The notes: generated by a model not told the origin, from the sequence alone. A stretch of DNA of 64,000 bases from Impatiens glandulifera (GCF_907164915.1 NC_061862.1:125125641-125189640); one strand, 5' to 3'. Counted from the stretch's first letter, positions 1 through 11,374 are shown. Translations and numbers: made by a program.

Positions 1-902
1 CATTTTTAGGTACATTCGTAATCCTACTTTTAAAATATTTATTAATAAATTAAAACAAATATGTAATTATCATATTTTTATTTCACAAAATGCTACTTTT
101 AAAATATTTATTAATAAATTAAAACAAATATGTAATTATCATATTTTTATTTCACAAAATGCACAAATAGTCTATATGAATTCATATCCAAGACACTTGG
201 GTTATTGTAGTTCACAACCTTCCATATTTTGGTCAAATACACAATTGGTATTTATTGTTATACAACCAGTATTTAGTCATATATTTGAGTGTTTTTTTTA
301 TTAAATTAGAGAATATTATTGATTAATTATTGAATAATTTCAAACATTTATTATTCTTGTAACTGAAACAACAAATTGATATTAGATCTTCACAGAGGCA
401 AGAAGCCGAAGGATACTATAATATATCCGATGAGTGAACAAGTTAGAGAAAAGAGAAAGATTGCATTAATTGTAAAATAGAAGTTTTTCTCTATTTTGAA
501 TACATTGTTATGATATAATGTTAAGTGTAGTGTTTTTTTTATTGTAGGTCAAATGCAGTGATTTTTAAAAAATATTTTTATTTGAGTGACTTCTAGTGTA
601 TATTTAGATATATTTTTGATGATTTTTAAACTCTGCAAAATTACTAATTTAATTTTAAGGCTCACATCATATGTATGAGAACAAATCATGTAGATATGGT
701 TACATTTACCCATTTGTATAGTTCATTCATGCTATATGAATTTATTTATTTCTAAATAAATAACATGTCTTTATGTAATTATTTATCATTGTTATTTCAA
801 TAAATACAAAATATTTAAAACATTATGAATTAATTATACAATAGTAGCCCAACAAGCAGGTTTAAAAATAAAAGCATTTGCTACAATTTTCATTCAACAT
901 TT
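1..902. other. AT-rich intergenic DNA upstream of unit 1
   Basis: No gene is recognisable. The stretch is AT-rich with short open frames only. Its one clear structure is a tandem duplication near the start. Homology with unit 2 begins only at about 903, so this segment lies outside the duplicated unit. Confidence 0.6.
24..161. repeat. 69-bp tandem duplication
   Basis: Two near-perfect head-to-tail copies, the first starting at 24 and the second at 93. The unit contains a TTAATAAATTAAAACAAATA core and ends in TTTCACAAAATG. It looks like a simple local slippage or recombination duplication. Confidence 0.85.
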
Positions 903-1082
903 TTCTTTATACTATATTGCCTTGGTTTTTTTAACAAAATATATAGTAATTTGCCATAATTTTTGAGACAATTGTATCATTTGCATTTAATAAAAATGTT
1001 AATAAGTTATTTTACAACAAGATGTTTTAAACTAACTAATAATTCATATGATTAACAATACAATAATTATCATACATGATTT

Positions 1083-1411
1083 TCACTGTTTTGATCTAAG
1101 TTTTTTAAGTGCAACCTCCACTTTTTTTATTTCGACATCTTTTTCATTCACACGCCGTAACAAACCAGATATAATACGTTTAGCTTTTTGACAAATTTCT
1201 GGATTATACCATTGAAAAAATCGACATGTTTAAGAACCCTACCCAAATAATTCATACAAAAATAAAAATTTACTAACTTAAAAGATAAAAATTATCAATA
1301 TATATTTAATACACATATTATCGGCCAAGTAGGACAGGACCAAAACCTCATTCCTGGATTAGTATCCTTCCATGAAGTCACCAATATTGTTCTCTTTCCA
1401 CGTAAACACAT
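1083..1411 (-). pseudogene. GRF-type zinc-finger gene fragment, copy 1
   Basis: The minus strand encodes two parts of a GRF zinc finger, the small domain found in many plant proteins of the At4g04775-like type. The first part (about 1321-1411) starts at an ATG with an in-frame TAG 15 nt upstream and reads MCLRGKR, TSWKDTNPG, MRFWSCP. The second (1083 to about 1226) reads CRFFQWYNPEIC and IISGLLRRVNEKD, ending LRSKQ and TGA. The domain normally opens with Cys-x-Cys; here the second Cys is Arg (TGT to CGT), while copy 2 keeps CLCGKR. No clean splice acceptor precedes the second part and a TAA lies in frame just before it. Probably a decayed gene. Confidence 0.6.
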
Positions 1412-1414
1412 GGC

Positions 1415-2540
1415 TTCATTATACTACATAACACAAATCATCTCTAAAAATATGATTATTCAAACAATTGAAAAAGAGAACTTAGATTTAAAATTTAAAT
1501 AAAAAAATATAAATATAAATTTAAAGATGGGAAACTTATGTACAATAAAACCTTCAAGAAGCTCATAACTTTACCTAATAAAAAGAAGTATTTGTTGCAA
1601 GTTTTGTATATCTTTATAACATATAAGATGCAGAACAATCTGACTATAAATATGACCAGGCTCACAAAATAGTAAGTTTTAGGAAAGTCACATCTATGTA
1701 TTATTGTTGTTACCTTGTGTTTTAAGAGAGCATGTTTTGAAGCTGACTTGAACTTGTTAATAACATGAACAAAATTAATAAAGGAAGCACTTTAAAGCAG
1801 TAAGTTTTTAGTATATACTCTCCACATTTTATAATTAGTAAAGTTGGGGTCATTTTATTGGAAAATAATTGATGAATTTCTCTTTTCATATATACATAAT
1901 TTATTTATATAAAATTATAATAAATAATTAGACAAAATATCTTATTTATGTCAAATGTATTTTTTCCCATAAAACAGGAAAAAAATGGAAACGATTGGTC
2001 GGGTTATCACCGGACAATCTTCAGAATGAATTCGGTATATAACCAGCTTATTTGTGGACAATAGTTTTCAGAGTTTCTAACTTTATCAGATCAAATTTTG
2101 GCTAAGATAACCCCTGTTTTTTTAAAGAACAAATTCTAATTTTTTTCTAAAAAACAAATTACTTGGGCTTATTGGGACAGGTGATCTGAACTCATCTTTA
2201 GAAGGTTTCTAAAGTTTATTTTTAGATGAGTTAAGCCCCAATTTTGGTTGAAATGTGTTCATTCAAAAATAAGTTAGAGTTCCACGTCCATTATCGTGAA
2301 GAACTTGAACTGCTTGAAAATTTGAGGAAGAAGAAGAACAAGTGATTTTGTTTTTGTCTAGAGATAAAATAAAATACATAAAAAAATAAATAAAAATAAA
2401 AATAAATAAAAAATTGAAAGAGAAAGAGAAAATGAAAAAATAAGGGAATAAGAAAATAAACGGACTTTAATTTTTAATATTAACTAAATGATAAAAATAT
2501 TACATCGTTTTGATATTTTAGAACAGGGTGGAACATAATA
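1415..2540. other. Intergenic DNA, GRF upstream flank
   Basis: AT-rich non-coding DNA shared with unit 2 (about 34655-35620). About 1760-1980 also appears in inverted orientation at about 60930-61135, upstream of the FRS pseudogene. No gene seen. Confidence 0.6.
2163..2245. repeat. Small fold-back element absent from unit 2
   Basis: A stretch beginning GGGCTTA and ending TTAAGCCCC contains ACTCATCT paired with AGATGAGT and an inner TTTAGAA/TTTCTAAA, so it can fold into a hairpin. Unit 2 lacks it at the matching site (about 35400). A related piece recurs near 3205-3245. It may be a tiny MITE; I cannot assign a family. Confidence 0.4.
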
Positions 2541-2639
2541 TAAAAAAATTGAGAGGGGCACACGCACGTGAAACATATAATAAATGCCTTAGTCATAAAT
2601 GAAAACATGCAGAAAGACACGTGTGACACGAAATTGACT

Positions 2640-3195
2640 TGTTTGTTTCGCCAAAAGGCCTCATCTCTAGAAACCCGGCTTGCGAGGCGTCCCTCTCGTA
2701 GTAGGGTTATAAGCAGCCTTGGCTACTAGTAGAATCAGATGCTTTTGCTTCGAAGCTCTCTCTATCTAAGCGAAGCGGCCTCTAAGCTCGCAACCAACCC
2801 AGTTGGATGGCAAACCGGAGACGGACGACCACGGTCCCGACCTTGTCAGCACCGGAAAGACCAGGCTCCCTAATAGAATGTTTAACCGATCCATTCTGGA
2901 TCGACCGAATTGGTACAGAAGTTGTAACATGGGAAAACCACGGAAAACACGACTTATTTGAATAACTCGGTGCCTTCCTACACGCACGCGCCCGCCAGAA
3001 TGCTTCCTTGGTTCGGGACGACGCCAAGCCGAGGTCCTAGGTCGCTTGGGAACACCTTGTTGGAGGAGCACCGGTTCACTCTAACAACACGTCTGCGTTG
3101 AGGGTCTTATAGTCGGTGGTAGAGGACTGGCAATTGAATCCCTGCAAATTAGGAAGCTGTCCCAGCTGGTTCTGCATCGTCAATAGTGCAGTTCA
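2640..3195. other. GC-rich island, possible organelle-derived insertion
   Basis: About 550 bases with far higher GC than the surroundings, absent from the matching site in unit 2 (about 35625). The open frames on the minus strand (2766-3071 and 2782-3027) resemble no protein I recognise. Phrases such as CTATCTAAGCGAAGCGG and the overall base composition resemble plant mitochondrial non-coding DNA, so a nuclear insertion of mitochondrial DNA is plausible. I cannot name a mitochondrial gene in it. Confidence 0.35.
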
Positions 3196-3415
3196 CCCCC
3201 ACAGGTTATCTTAACTCATCTTTAGAGGTTGCTAAAGTTTATTTTTATTGAATTATGAACTTATATCTAAGAAAGAAATTTAATAATAAATTAGTTTGAT
3301 TTAAAAAATGCAAAAGAAGTGAATTATCAATTCATTATGTTAATTAGAACTTAAACCTACATGTTTTTTTATCCAATTAAATATTCTAATTTGGAAATAA
3401 TTTTTGGAGGAGACC

Positions 3416-3417
<2 letters not shown>

Positions 3418-3507
<90 letters not shown>
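3418..3507. repeat. (TA)n microsatellite downstream of GS1 copy 1
   Basis: About 45 perfect TA repeats. The same tract sits at the matching place in unit 2 (about 35921-36015), so it predates the duplication. Confidence 0.95.
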
Positions 3508-3508
<1 letters not shown>

Positions 3509-6500
3509 CCGGCAGCATGACCTTTAATGTCTTAAGAAGACCGCTTGAAGTATATTAGTGAGTTCTTTTATAAACATTATTTTTATAAAGTATATATTAT
3601 TTTTTATGAGACAATACTATTAAACTATAACTTAAGTATTCACATACTTATATTCAAAAAGTATTTCCAAATAGGTGACCTAAAACCCAAACCAAAACCA
3701 AACTCTATAAAATAGAACTTATTTCTCCAAACATTAAAATATCAGTTTACATGAACTAACTATTAGTGTCATTTGAAAACAAAGCCAAAAGCAAAACATA
3801 CAAGCATTAGAAAATGTATCATCATCATGACCAAATAAACATACCATACTACACAATATCATCAACTCCTAACAATTAGGGTTTCCAAAGGATGGTAGTC
3901 TCCGCAATCATGGAGGTGACAACATAAGGATCCATATTCGAAGTTGGCCTCCTGTCCTCAAAATACCCTTTGCCCGCCTTCTCCGTATCCCTACCAATTC
4001 TAATTGACGCTCCACGATTTGCCACACCCTACCACATGATCAAACAACATAAAATCGGTAAGAATTCAAATTTGAAATGCAAAATTGGACAAGTTTGCCA
4101 AATGTGCATTACCCATGAGAAGGTGTTGATGTCAGCTGTCTCGTGTTTTCCTGTTAGACGACGTTCATTGCCTTCTCCATAGGCAGCAATGTGCTCTTTG
4201 TGCCTCAAACCAAGCTTTTCCATGGCCTTTTTAATCACATCAATTCCTCCGTCACTTCTCATAGATTTTGTGCTATAGTTTGTATGTGCACCAGCTCCAT
4301 TCCACTCTCCCTGAAAAAAATATGTAAACATTTTTTATGGATTATCTTTTTGAATATATGCGTTTTAACTTGGGTCAATTCAGTTTGGGTTATTTGAAGG
4401 GATGACCTTAAAGGCAGACCTCGAGGATTGGGCTAATCAAATAACCTCACTTTTTTTAATTAATTTAGTTTTTTGAATTTATGAAGCTAGTGTGTGACTC
4501 CCCCACAATGATGTACACTCACTTCAACTTAAAACGTTCAAATAACTCACTTTTCAATTACTTATTTCGAAGAAATATTTTTGAAAACATCCTATTGAAT
4601 ATCAAAATAACCCAAAACCGAACTAGCCTCGCCTGTTTAAATGTATTTGTTAAACATACTAATGTTAGTTTATTAATACAACTTCTCTATTTAAAAATAA
4701 TAATAATAATGACCTGGATAGGCTTAGGATCAAAAGAAAGCACCACACCAGCTATCTCAGTGATTCTCTGTTGATAGTTAGTACAAACAAGAAGTTAGTT
4801 CTTAAACAAACATGTAAATATATGACAGCATAATTACCTCCAAAATTACTTAAAATTAGGAAGATGAAGGAAATTTGATCCCTTAATTACCTCCAAAATG
4901 TAACGGGCTACCCATAATTGGTCAGCAGCATCAATACCCACTAATGGACCAACTTGAAACTCCCACCATATAACAAAGATGAAATTATTATGACAATTAA
5001 AAAGATCCTTCTTTTTTAAATAGTCCAGGACATGGAAATTTGAACTTTGACCATGAGTTATTGCGTTCTATCATTGAAAAATTGAAAAACTCAGTTATTG
5101 TGTTATTGTTTTTACCTGGCCAGGCATCACTTCTCCATTAATACCACTATTATTGATTCCAGCAAAAAGACACGCTTTGTAGTGGGCATCGACTATGTCA
5201 CGGCCAAACGCTTTGTTTGCACCAGCACCACAGTAGTAAGGTCCCTATTATTAAATTTCACATATCGATTTTATTTAAGGAAAACAAAAACCCTTATTAT
5301 AGATTTAGAATCTATATATTTTGATGAATGAATTTTACCTGAGGTGCAGGAAAGCCACCAATAGGCCAACCTAATGGCCAATTCACATCTTTCTGCAATA
5401 AAGTGTACTCTTGCTCTATTCCATACCTGAATGAATACATTAAGACAACAACAATAAAAGTTGAAAAAAAACAACTATCATAATACTATTCAATACCAAA
5501 ACCATAAGGACAATCAATAATTTTTTACCCACAAAATAAGAGGGCAAAGAGGTTTTACCAGAGTTCCTCAACAGCTACATCAGGATGGTTAAAAACCTTG
5601 GCAGCATTGTGCCTCTTGTTAGTGGGAATAGGTTCCCCAGATGGAGTATAAGCATCACATAACACCTAAACCAAAAATATTAAGAACTAAAAATGGATAT
5701 ATGACCAATTTGTCTCTTAAATGGCCTGATATAGGTAAGGCTAATTTATTACTTACAGGGTTAGACCAAAGTAGACATCTTGACTAGTTTATCTTTGAGC
5801 ATGTAAGATTGTTGTCTATGATATATGTATTTCTTGAGAGGATTAATATGCATGAAATAGAGTATACCTATTTCATTGTGGAGACTTATAACTTAGTGAC
5901 ATAACGAATAAATTCATGTTCTTTAGGTCATAGGTTCAAATCTTCATACCCGGACCATTTAAAAAAAGTATACCCCAGTTCATTAGTATTAAAAAGGCAT
6001 TAAGCCATTTAATGAACCAAGTATTTTTTTAACTTAAAAGGATGGAATAATTTGATTAATTATGTGATCATGAAAATCACAACTAGTTTAAAACAATTAG
6101 AGGGTGCCTCAAATCTCAATTACACTACAACATAAGTTGATAGAACCGATAACAAAAGAAATAAATATGTGGTAATGGTGGAAAAATCACCTCAAAACAA
6201 GCACTGTAATAAGCTATATAAGTAAGAAATCTGCTAAAAAATCGATATTTACATTTGATGAGAATATGATCATTTTGCCTTCACACATAATTTTGAACTT
6301 TTATCGCCCAAAAAAGATATATATGTTGCACTCAATCCATATATGTCAAATAATGGATTCAAAAATTATTCTACACACCCTTTTTTGTTGTAAATTGATA
6401 ATCCAAAGATGACTTATTCCATAAAGAATGTAATTAGACCCTTTTTCGAATGTTGAGAACAGGGTAATGCATAACATAAATGCTGAATATTAAAAATTAT

Positions 6501-7774
6501 TCAATGAAACCAAATTCCAAAGCCATGTATTTACTTATTTCACCCTTTAAACGGGTAAAATCATATAATCAAGAGAGAAAATCCTTACAAGGATGTTGTT
6601 GCCTCTACTGAATGGATCCTTGTACACTGCCTGAGGACTATGCAGAGAAATCACAAATGAAAAATCTCACTTTTCAAAAAATATTAAAGTGTTGGGTGAT
6701 TTCTAAAACATACTATAAGATGACTTCACTGTCTTGTCCAACTGCTTGACCAGTGCTCGAACCGTCGAAATTCCACTTTGGTAACTTTGCAGGGTCAGTA
6801 ACAGGTTTATTGATTGTCTGAATGAATGAAAATATTAAGAAATAGTGAAAACCATGTTTATTTAGTTAGTCAAATTGTCTTTTGGTAGCAATTACATTAT
6901 AAAATATAGTGTTTTTTTTGTGACACGAGTTTATTGTTGGGGGTGGCTAGCATGACCCTTTTCAATTAGAGCATTTTTAATGTAATACTTTTGGTGTATA
7001 AAGAAGGATTATTATCAATTAAACTACCTTTGATGAGTATGCGAATCTATTTATGATCTTTTCTGAATTTAAAATAAAAAATTATTATCTACCAAATCTG
7101 TATGTGCCTCAATCTTCTTAAAATAACAATAATCCCATATTAGTAGTTTAATATGATGTTTCCATGATGATATGTACATGATATTATTATTTTGTTTAAG
7201 TATAAATATGTTGTAAATATGAAATATAAGATATGTCTACCCTTCCAAAGATTATATATATTAGTGGCTTAATTTTTGTTTTAATTATTGTAATTCATTT
7301 ATTATTATTATTATTTTAGTTTTATTTAATATATATTATTAGTTAATATTTTAATTATTATATAGTTTAATTAGATTTGTAACAAATGTTAATTATAATA
7401 TATATTTTCATTTGATAAAATATAAAAAAAAAATTCATTATTATTTTTCTAGAAAAAGATAAAAAATTTATTATAAATAAAATAAAACTTAAATAAAAAA
7501 CTCTTGAATAAACTTATTTTAATTACTTTAAATATTAAAATAAGATAAAATAAATCTAGAGTATATATCTGGTTGAAAAAAATAAATAAAATAAAATAAA
7601 TTCATTTAACAATACTACTAATTATAATAATAACGATATTATAATTTTTTATAATTTATTTAGTTTAATTTATAAATATATAATATTAATTTAATATAAA
7701 ATTAATAAAATAACATCAAAATAATAAAATTTCCTTGGGGTAATATTTGAACTAATAATAAAAAAATAAAAAAA

Positions 7775-8863
7775 CTCATTTAAACGTATGTACTTGTATA
7801 ACTATCTCATTTAAACATTTAAACGTATGTACTAATAAAAGGTTATTTAAATGTACTATAAAAAAAAATTGACTTATCTAGTTTTTTTTTTTTTAGTAAT
7901 CATGGTTAATTTTTATTTTTAAATTTATATATTTATTAATTAAATATTAATATATTTTCTCTCTCTTTCTTTTTCATTTATTATTTCATTTATTACTAAT
8001 AAATAAATCTTTATTTTTATCTTATTTTTATAATTTTTTATTATTTCTATAAGAGTATTTAGGATTGATTATTTTAATTTTATTTTATATATATAAACAT
8101 TCATCATTAATTATTTTAACTCTATATTTCTTCTTTTTTATATATTTTTTTTATATTCACATTAATTATTAATTATTTTTAAATTATTTAATCTCAATAA
8201 TTGAATATAACAATGAAAATTCTTTCAACAATAAAAATCCTTCAACACAAAAATAAATTAATTAAGAATTAAGAATTGAATAATAATAAAAACTCATTCA
8301 TCAAACACTAAAAGAGTAATAATCAAATATTGTTGTGAATAAAAGACAAAAACAATTCTTTTACTACTAATATAAGTCGTGAATAAAAATTAAATAAAAA
8401 AATATTAATTTCATTTATATTTATATTAAACTAAATAAGAAAAAACTTTTTTTTTATTTTTATTATATTAAATTAAATAAGAAAAAAATCCTTCAAAAAA
8501 ATATTACAGTAAAACATAAAATTTATAAATAAGTTGTTAAATTTTTTTAAAAAATGAGAATTTAAGAAATATAAGAAATAAAAACTAATAAAAAAAGATG
8601 AAATATAAAACAGAAATTAATATTAAAATAATAAAAAATTTAAAAATAAAATAAATTATCTAGTTTAATTAATGAAAAAGAAAGAGAGAGAAAATATATT
8701 AATATTTAATTAATAAATATATAAATTTAAAAATAAAAGTTAATCATGGTTATTAAAAGAGACTAAATGAGCCAATTTTTGATAATACATATGTTTAAAT
8801 TATATTTTATTAGTATATACGATCTAAGTGAGCTAGTTGTACAAGTACATATGTCTAAATGAA
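7775..8863. mobile_element. 1.1 kb element with ~200-bp terminal inverted repeats, in GS1 intron 2
   Basis: The left end (CTCATTTAAACGTATGTAC) and the right end, read in reverse (TTCATTTAGACATATGTAC), match over about 200 bases, including TTAATTAAATATTAATATAT. The site is empty in GS1 copy 2 (about 42815-42830), so it inserted after the duplication or was lost from unit 2. It has no coding capacity. Long terminal inverted repeats suggest a MULE-type non-autonomous element. A truncated relative lies at about 44655-45310. Confidence 0.7.
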
Positions 8864-8956
8864 TTTTTTTTCTAGAAAATAATAAGGATAATGTATGAGT
8901 AGCTTGAATAGAGAGAAAAAAAAAACAAAAAGGAAAAAGACAAATACCCTGGCCTT

Positions 8957-9652
8957 TAGGGGTGTTCATCGGTTCGGTTTTCGGGTTATTCGAGTTTTCG
9001 GTTCGGGTTCTTCGAATTTTTATTTTTTTTAAGCAAATTCGAAAACCGAACCGATTTGAATAAATTCGAATTCGGTTTATTCGAATTCGGTTCGAATTCG
9101 GTCGGATATTCGGTTTAGACCAAATATAGAACATCACCTACCCATAAGATAATTTTTTTTTAAAAGAGTTAACAAAATAAATAATTTGTTAAAGAGATCT
9201 TATATACTTAAATTATAAAAAAATATAAGTCACGCAAACTTAGTGACTAACGCTAATATATATTCGATAATTAAGCGACGAAAATAAAACAGTGTCGACG
9301 ACGACAATATATGGAGGTTTAGAGGTGTGGACAACTAGATAAAGGGGAAAATGAAATAGGGATTATGGATTTAATGTAGGGATCTAATAGGAGGCTCATG
9401 ATAATTTAATATATAATATGTAATAAGTTATATAATATATAATAAAATAAATAATAAAATGAATTCGGTTTTCGGTTTGGTTTTCGAGTTAATACATAAA
9501 CTCGAAAACCAAACCGAAAACCGTATTTGAATTCGAATCGGTTTAAAATTCGATTCAAAAACCGAAAATGTAATTCGAATTCGGTTTATTCGAATTCGGT
9601 GAATTCGAATTCGGTCGGATATTCGGTTCAGACCAAATATTGAACACCCCTA
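8957..9652. mobile_element. hAT-type composite MITE inside GS1 exon 2
   Basis: The ends are TAGGGGTGTTCA and its complement TGAACACCCCTA, flanked by the 8-bp target duplication CTGGCCTT (8949-8956 and 9653-9660). GS1 copy 2 has a single CTGGCCTT, giving the exact empty site. An 8-bp duplication and these ends fit the hAT superfamily. The body is full of TTCGAATTCGGTT palindromes. A degenerate internal end (CCAAATATAGAACATCACCTA near 9118-9142) suggests two element copies flanking unrelated AT-rich DNA. It carries no transposase, so it was mobilised in trans. Confidence 0.9.
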
Positions 9653-9675
9653 CTGGCCTTGCTTCGTATGTCCGT

Positions 9676-9701
9676 ACCATATGTCCGTACCAGACCCACC
9701 G
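9676..9701. repeat. 13-bp tandem duplication in GS1 copy 1 exon 2
   Basis: ATGTCCGTACCAT is present in direct duplicate where copy 2 has one version. Thirteen bases cannot keep frame, so the exon reads out of phase independently of the adjacent hAT insertion. Confidence 0.85.
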
Positions 9702-9801
9702 ATCCTGATCAACAAAAAGGAAGAACATGGTATAAACATAAAATTTTAAAGAGAAGAAAAAAAAGCCTTTTTTTTCTAAAAGAGTATCAAATCATTTAAG
9801 A

Positions 9802-9872
9802 TGTATAGTTTTAAATTGAGTGTATTATTAGGTTAGCTTAGTTTTAAATTGAGTGTATTATTAGGTTAGCTT
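9802..9872. repeat. 33-bp tandem duplication in GS1 copy 1 intron 1
   Basis: GTTTTAAATTGAGTGTATTA followed by TTAGGTTAGCTTA occurs twice head to tail. Copy 2 has a single version near 43005-43032. Confidence 0.8.
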
Positions 9873-10000
9873 ATGTCAAAGTTTCTAAATTTCAGTTTAA
9901 AAAATGTAAAATAATGTCGTTATTAATGGTTTAATTTGTTTTGTCACAAAAAAAACTTGGTATATTTGTTTGGTTGATATTATTATTATTTTGAGTAATA

Positions 10001-10115
10001 ATACACACAGCACCTTCACACAGCACCTTCACACAGCACCTTCACACAGCACATTCACACAGCACATTCACACAGCACATTCACACAGCACATTCACACA
10101 GCACATTCACACAAT
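10001..10115. repeat. 13-bp minisatellite in GS1 copy 1 intron 1
   Basis: About nine head-to-tail copies of CACACAGCACMTT, the first three with CCTT and the later ones with CATT, showing two sub-families expanded in blocks. No equivalent is visible in intron 1 of copy 2. Confidence 0.9.
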
Positions 10116-10860
10116 ATCTACCTCATTTGAAAAGAAAAAAAGAAAATATATTTTAAAAAAAAATATAAGAGAGAGAAAAATATTTTTTTTTTCTAAATGA
10201 GTAGGTACAGGTACTATATAAGGGTATTCAGATAGATTTTAAATTATAACATCACCCTTGACCTTCACTCTCATGTCAAGATAAAATGTACTTTCACCTA
10301 CGAAGTTTTAAGTGAAATCACATTTGGTTGTGGGATTTGGTTTCTTAGAAATCATACTTTTTTTTTTTATTTGAAATCATTCTTTTATGTTAACTTAGTG
10401 GGGTTGAAATTAGAATTTTAATACCACTCTATTCATCCAAATTAAAAATAAGGATAAGTTTATCGGACTTATTAGACGATATTTAGCATCACATAACCGA
10501 CCAACCAACCGAAATTGTTGCGATTGATTCCACGACAAAAACCCAAAGATCATTCCATATGAAAATTAAATTGATTTAATAAAAAGGTGGTGGAAAATAA
10601 AATCAAAGAAAGATGATATTGAAAAGAGAAACAGAGTGAAAAACAGTAGTATAATTGAAAAAGAAGAAATGAAGTATTATTACCATATGTATTCGGCAAT
10701 AATCTTGTCAGTGATTTGGGTAAGATCTAAGTTGCAGAGATCTGAAACTTGCGACATATTCAAACTAAAATTCTTACTTAATAATAATCAAGGGTTTCTC
10801 TCTCTACATAAAAAGGAAGGCAACTACATCAGAAGTCAGAAGACGAGTGTATCCTCTTTT

Positions 10861-10868
10861 CTTTATAG
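10861..10868 (-). promoter_or_regulatory. Candidate TATA box, GS1 copy 1
   Basis: CTATAAAG on the minus strand, about 105 bases upstream of the GS1 start codon, in a CT-rich leader context. The same position in copy 2 has GTATAAAG. Position and conservation support a core promoter; this is inferred from sequence only. Confidence 0.5.
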
Positions 10869-11374
10869 CAACACTACTTAAGGACATGTTTGATGTTATT
10901 TATTTGGAACCAACCTAAAAATTTGTGAATTATTTGAATTAGATAAGACCTGCTTATACCTCTAGTAGTTTCCTAAAAAGATATGGATTATTAAGAATTA
11001 ATTAACTTTCTTCATATTTCCAAGCCATTTGTCTTTATATATCTATTTTTAATATATTGTTTTTTCTGAAATCCTAATAACTCTACCAGCTTCATAAAAT
11101 GTTTAATTTTCACATTTTTCAAGGCATCATGTGATGATTCCATCTGGTTTGTTTACATGGTAACCACGTTGCGGTTTGACGGTGCCTTTCCAAACGGTTA
11201 ATTAAGCTTGTTTGTTTGATTGGGTTTACTAATTAGTTTTCTCTTTTTATTCTTTATTTTAATGGTTTTTATTTTTATTTCTCTGTAACGAGGTCTTTAT
11301 TTTGTATTTTTGAAATAAATAATATATTAAATTAATTAATCTTTAATTATATAGAGTTTAGGAGAGAGATATGT

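Larger units (their letters stand above)
3876..10757 (-). pseudogene. Cytosolic glutamine synthetase (GS1), copy 1, disrupted
   Basis: GS1 makes glutamine from glutamate, ammonia and ATP in the cytosol as a decameric enzyme. Eleven exons can be placed: 10684-10757, 9653-9704 plus base 8948 (exon 2, interrupted), 6714-6817, 6589-6637, 5559-5665, 5339-5426, 5116-5244, 4891-4965, 4714-4767, 4113-4310 and 3876-4028. Recognisable motifs are [12 protein letters not shown] at the start, [49 protein letters not shown], the ATP-loop form [26 protein letters not shown] and the GS1-type end ETTILWKP. Three lesions: a 13-bp duplication in exon 2 that shifts the frame, a 696-bp hAT-type insertion in exon 2, and GG instead of AG at the exon 8 acceptor (4966-4967). 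Exon 4 also has FSRGNN where FRRGNN is usual. Almost certainly non-functional as read. Confidence 0.9.

Noticed and set aside
2766..3071. 101-residue ORF in the GC-rich island as a protein gene
   Set aside because: No recognisable motifs, two overlapping frames open equally, explained by high GC; more likely non-coding inserted DNA.
3361..3558. ORF of repeated Ile-Tyr residues (and the similar one at 35842-36123)
   Set aside because: Translation of a (TA)n microsatellite.
4029..4331. 100-residue minus-strand ORF as a separate gene
   Set aside because: It is exon 10 of GS1 copy 1 (4113-4310) read through into both introns.
5870..5985. tRNA gene or SINE suggested by AGGTCATAGGTTCAAATCT in GS1 intron 4
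   Set aside because: Only a B-box-like phrase is present; no acceptor stem or convincing A box could be folded. It remains in both copies but is too weak to call.
8763..9137. 124-residue minus-strand ORF
   Set aside because: It spans the end of the inverted-repeat element and the hAT insertion; the RIRINRIRIYSNRFGFR part is the translated TTCGAATTCGG palindromes.
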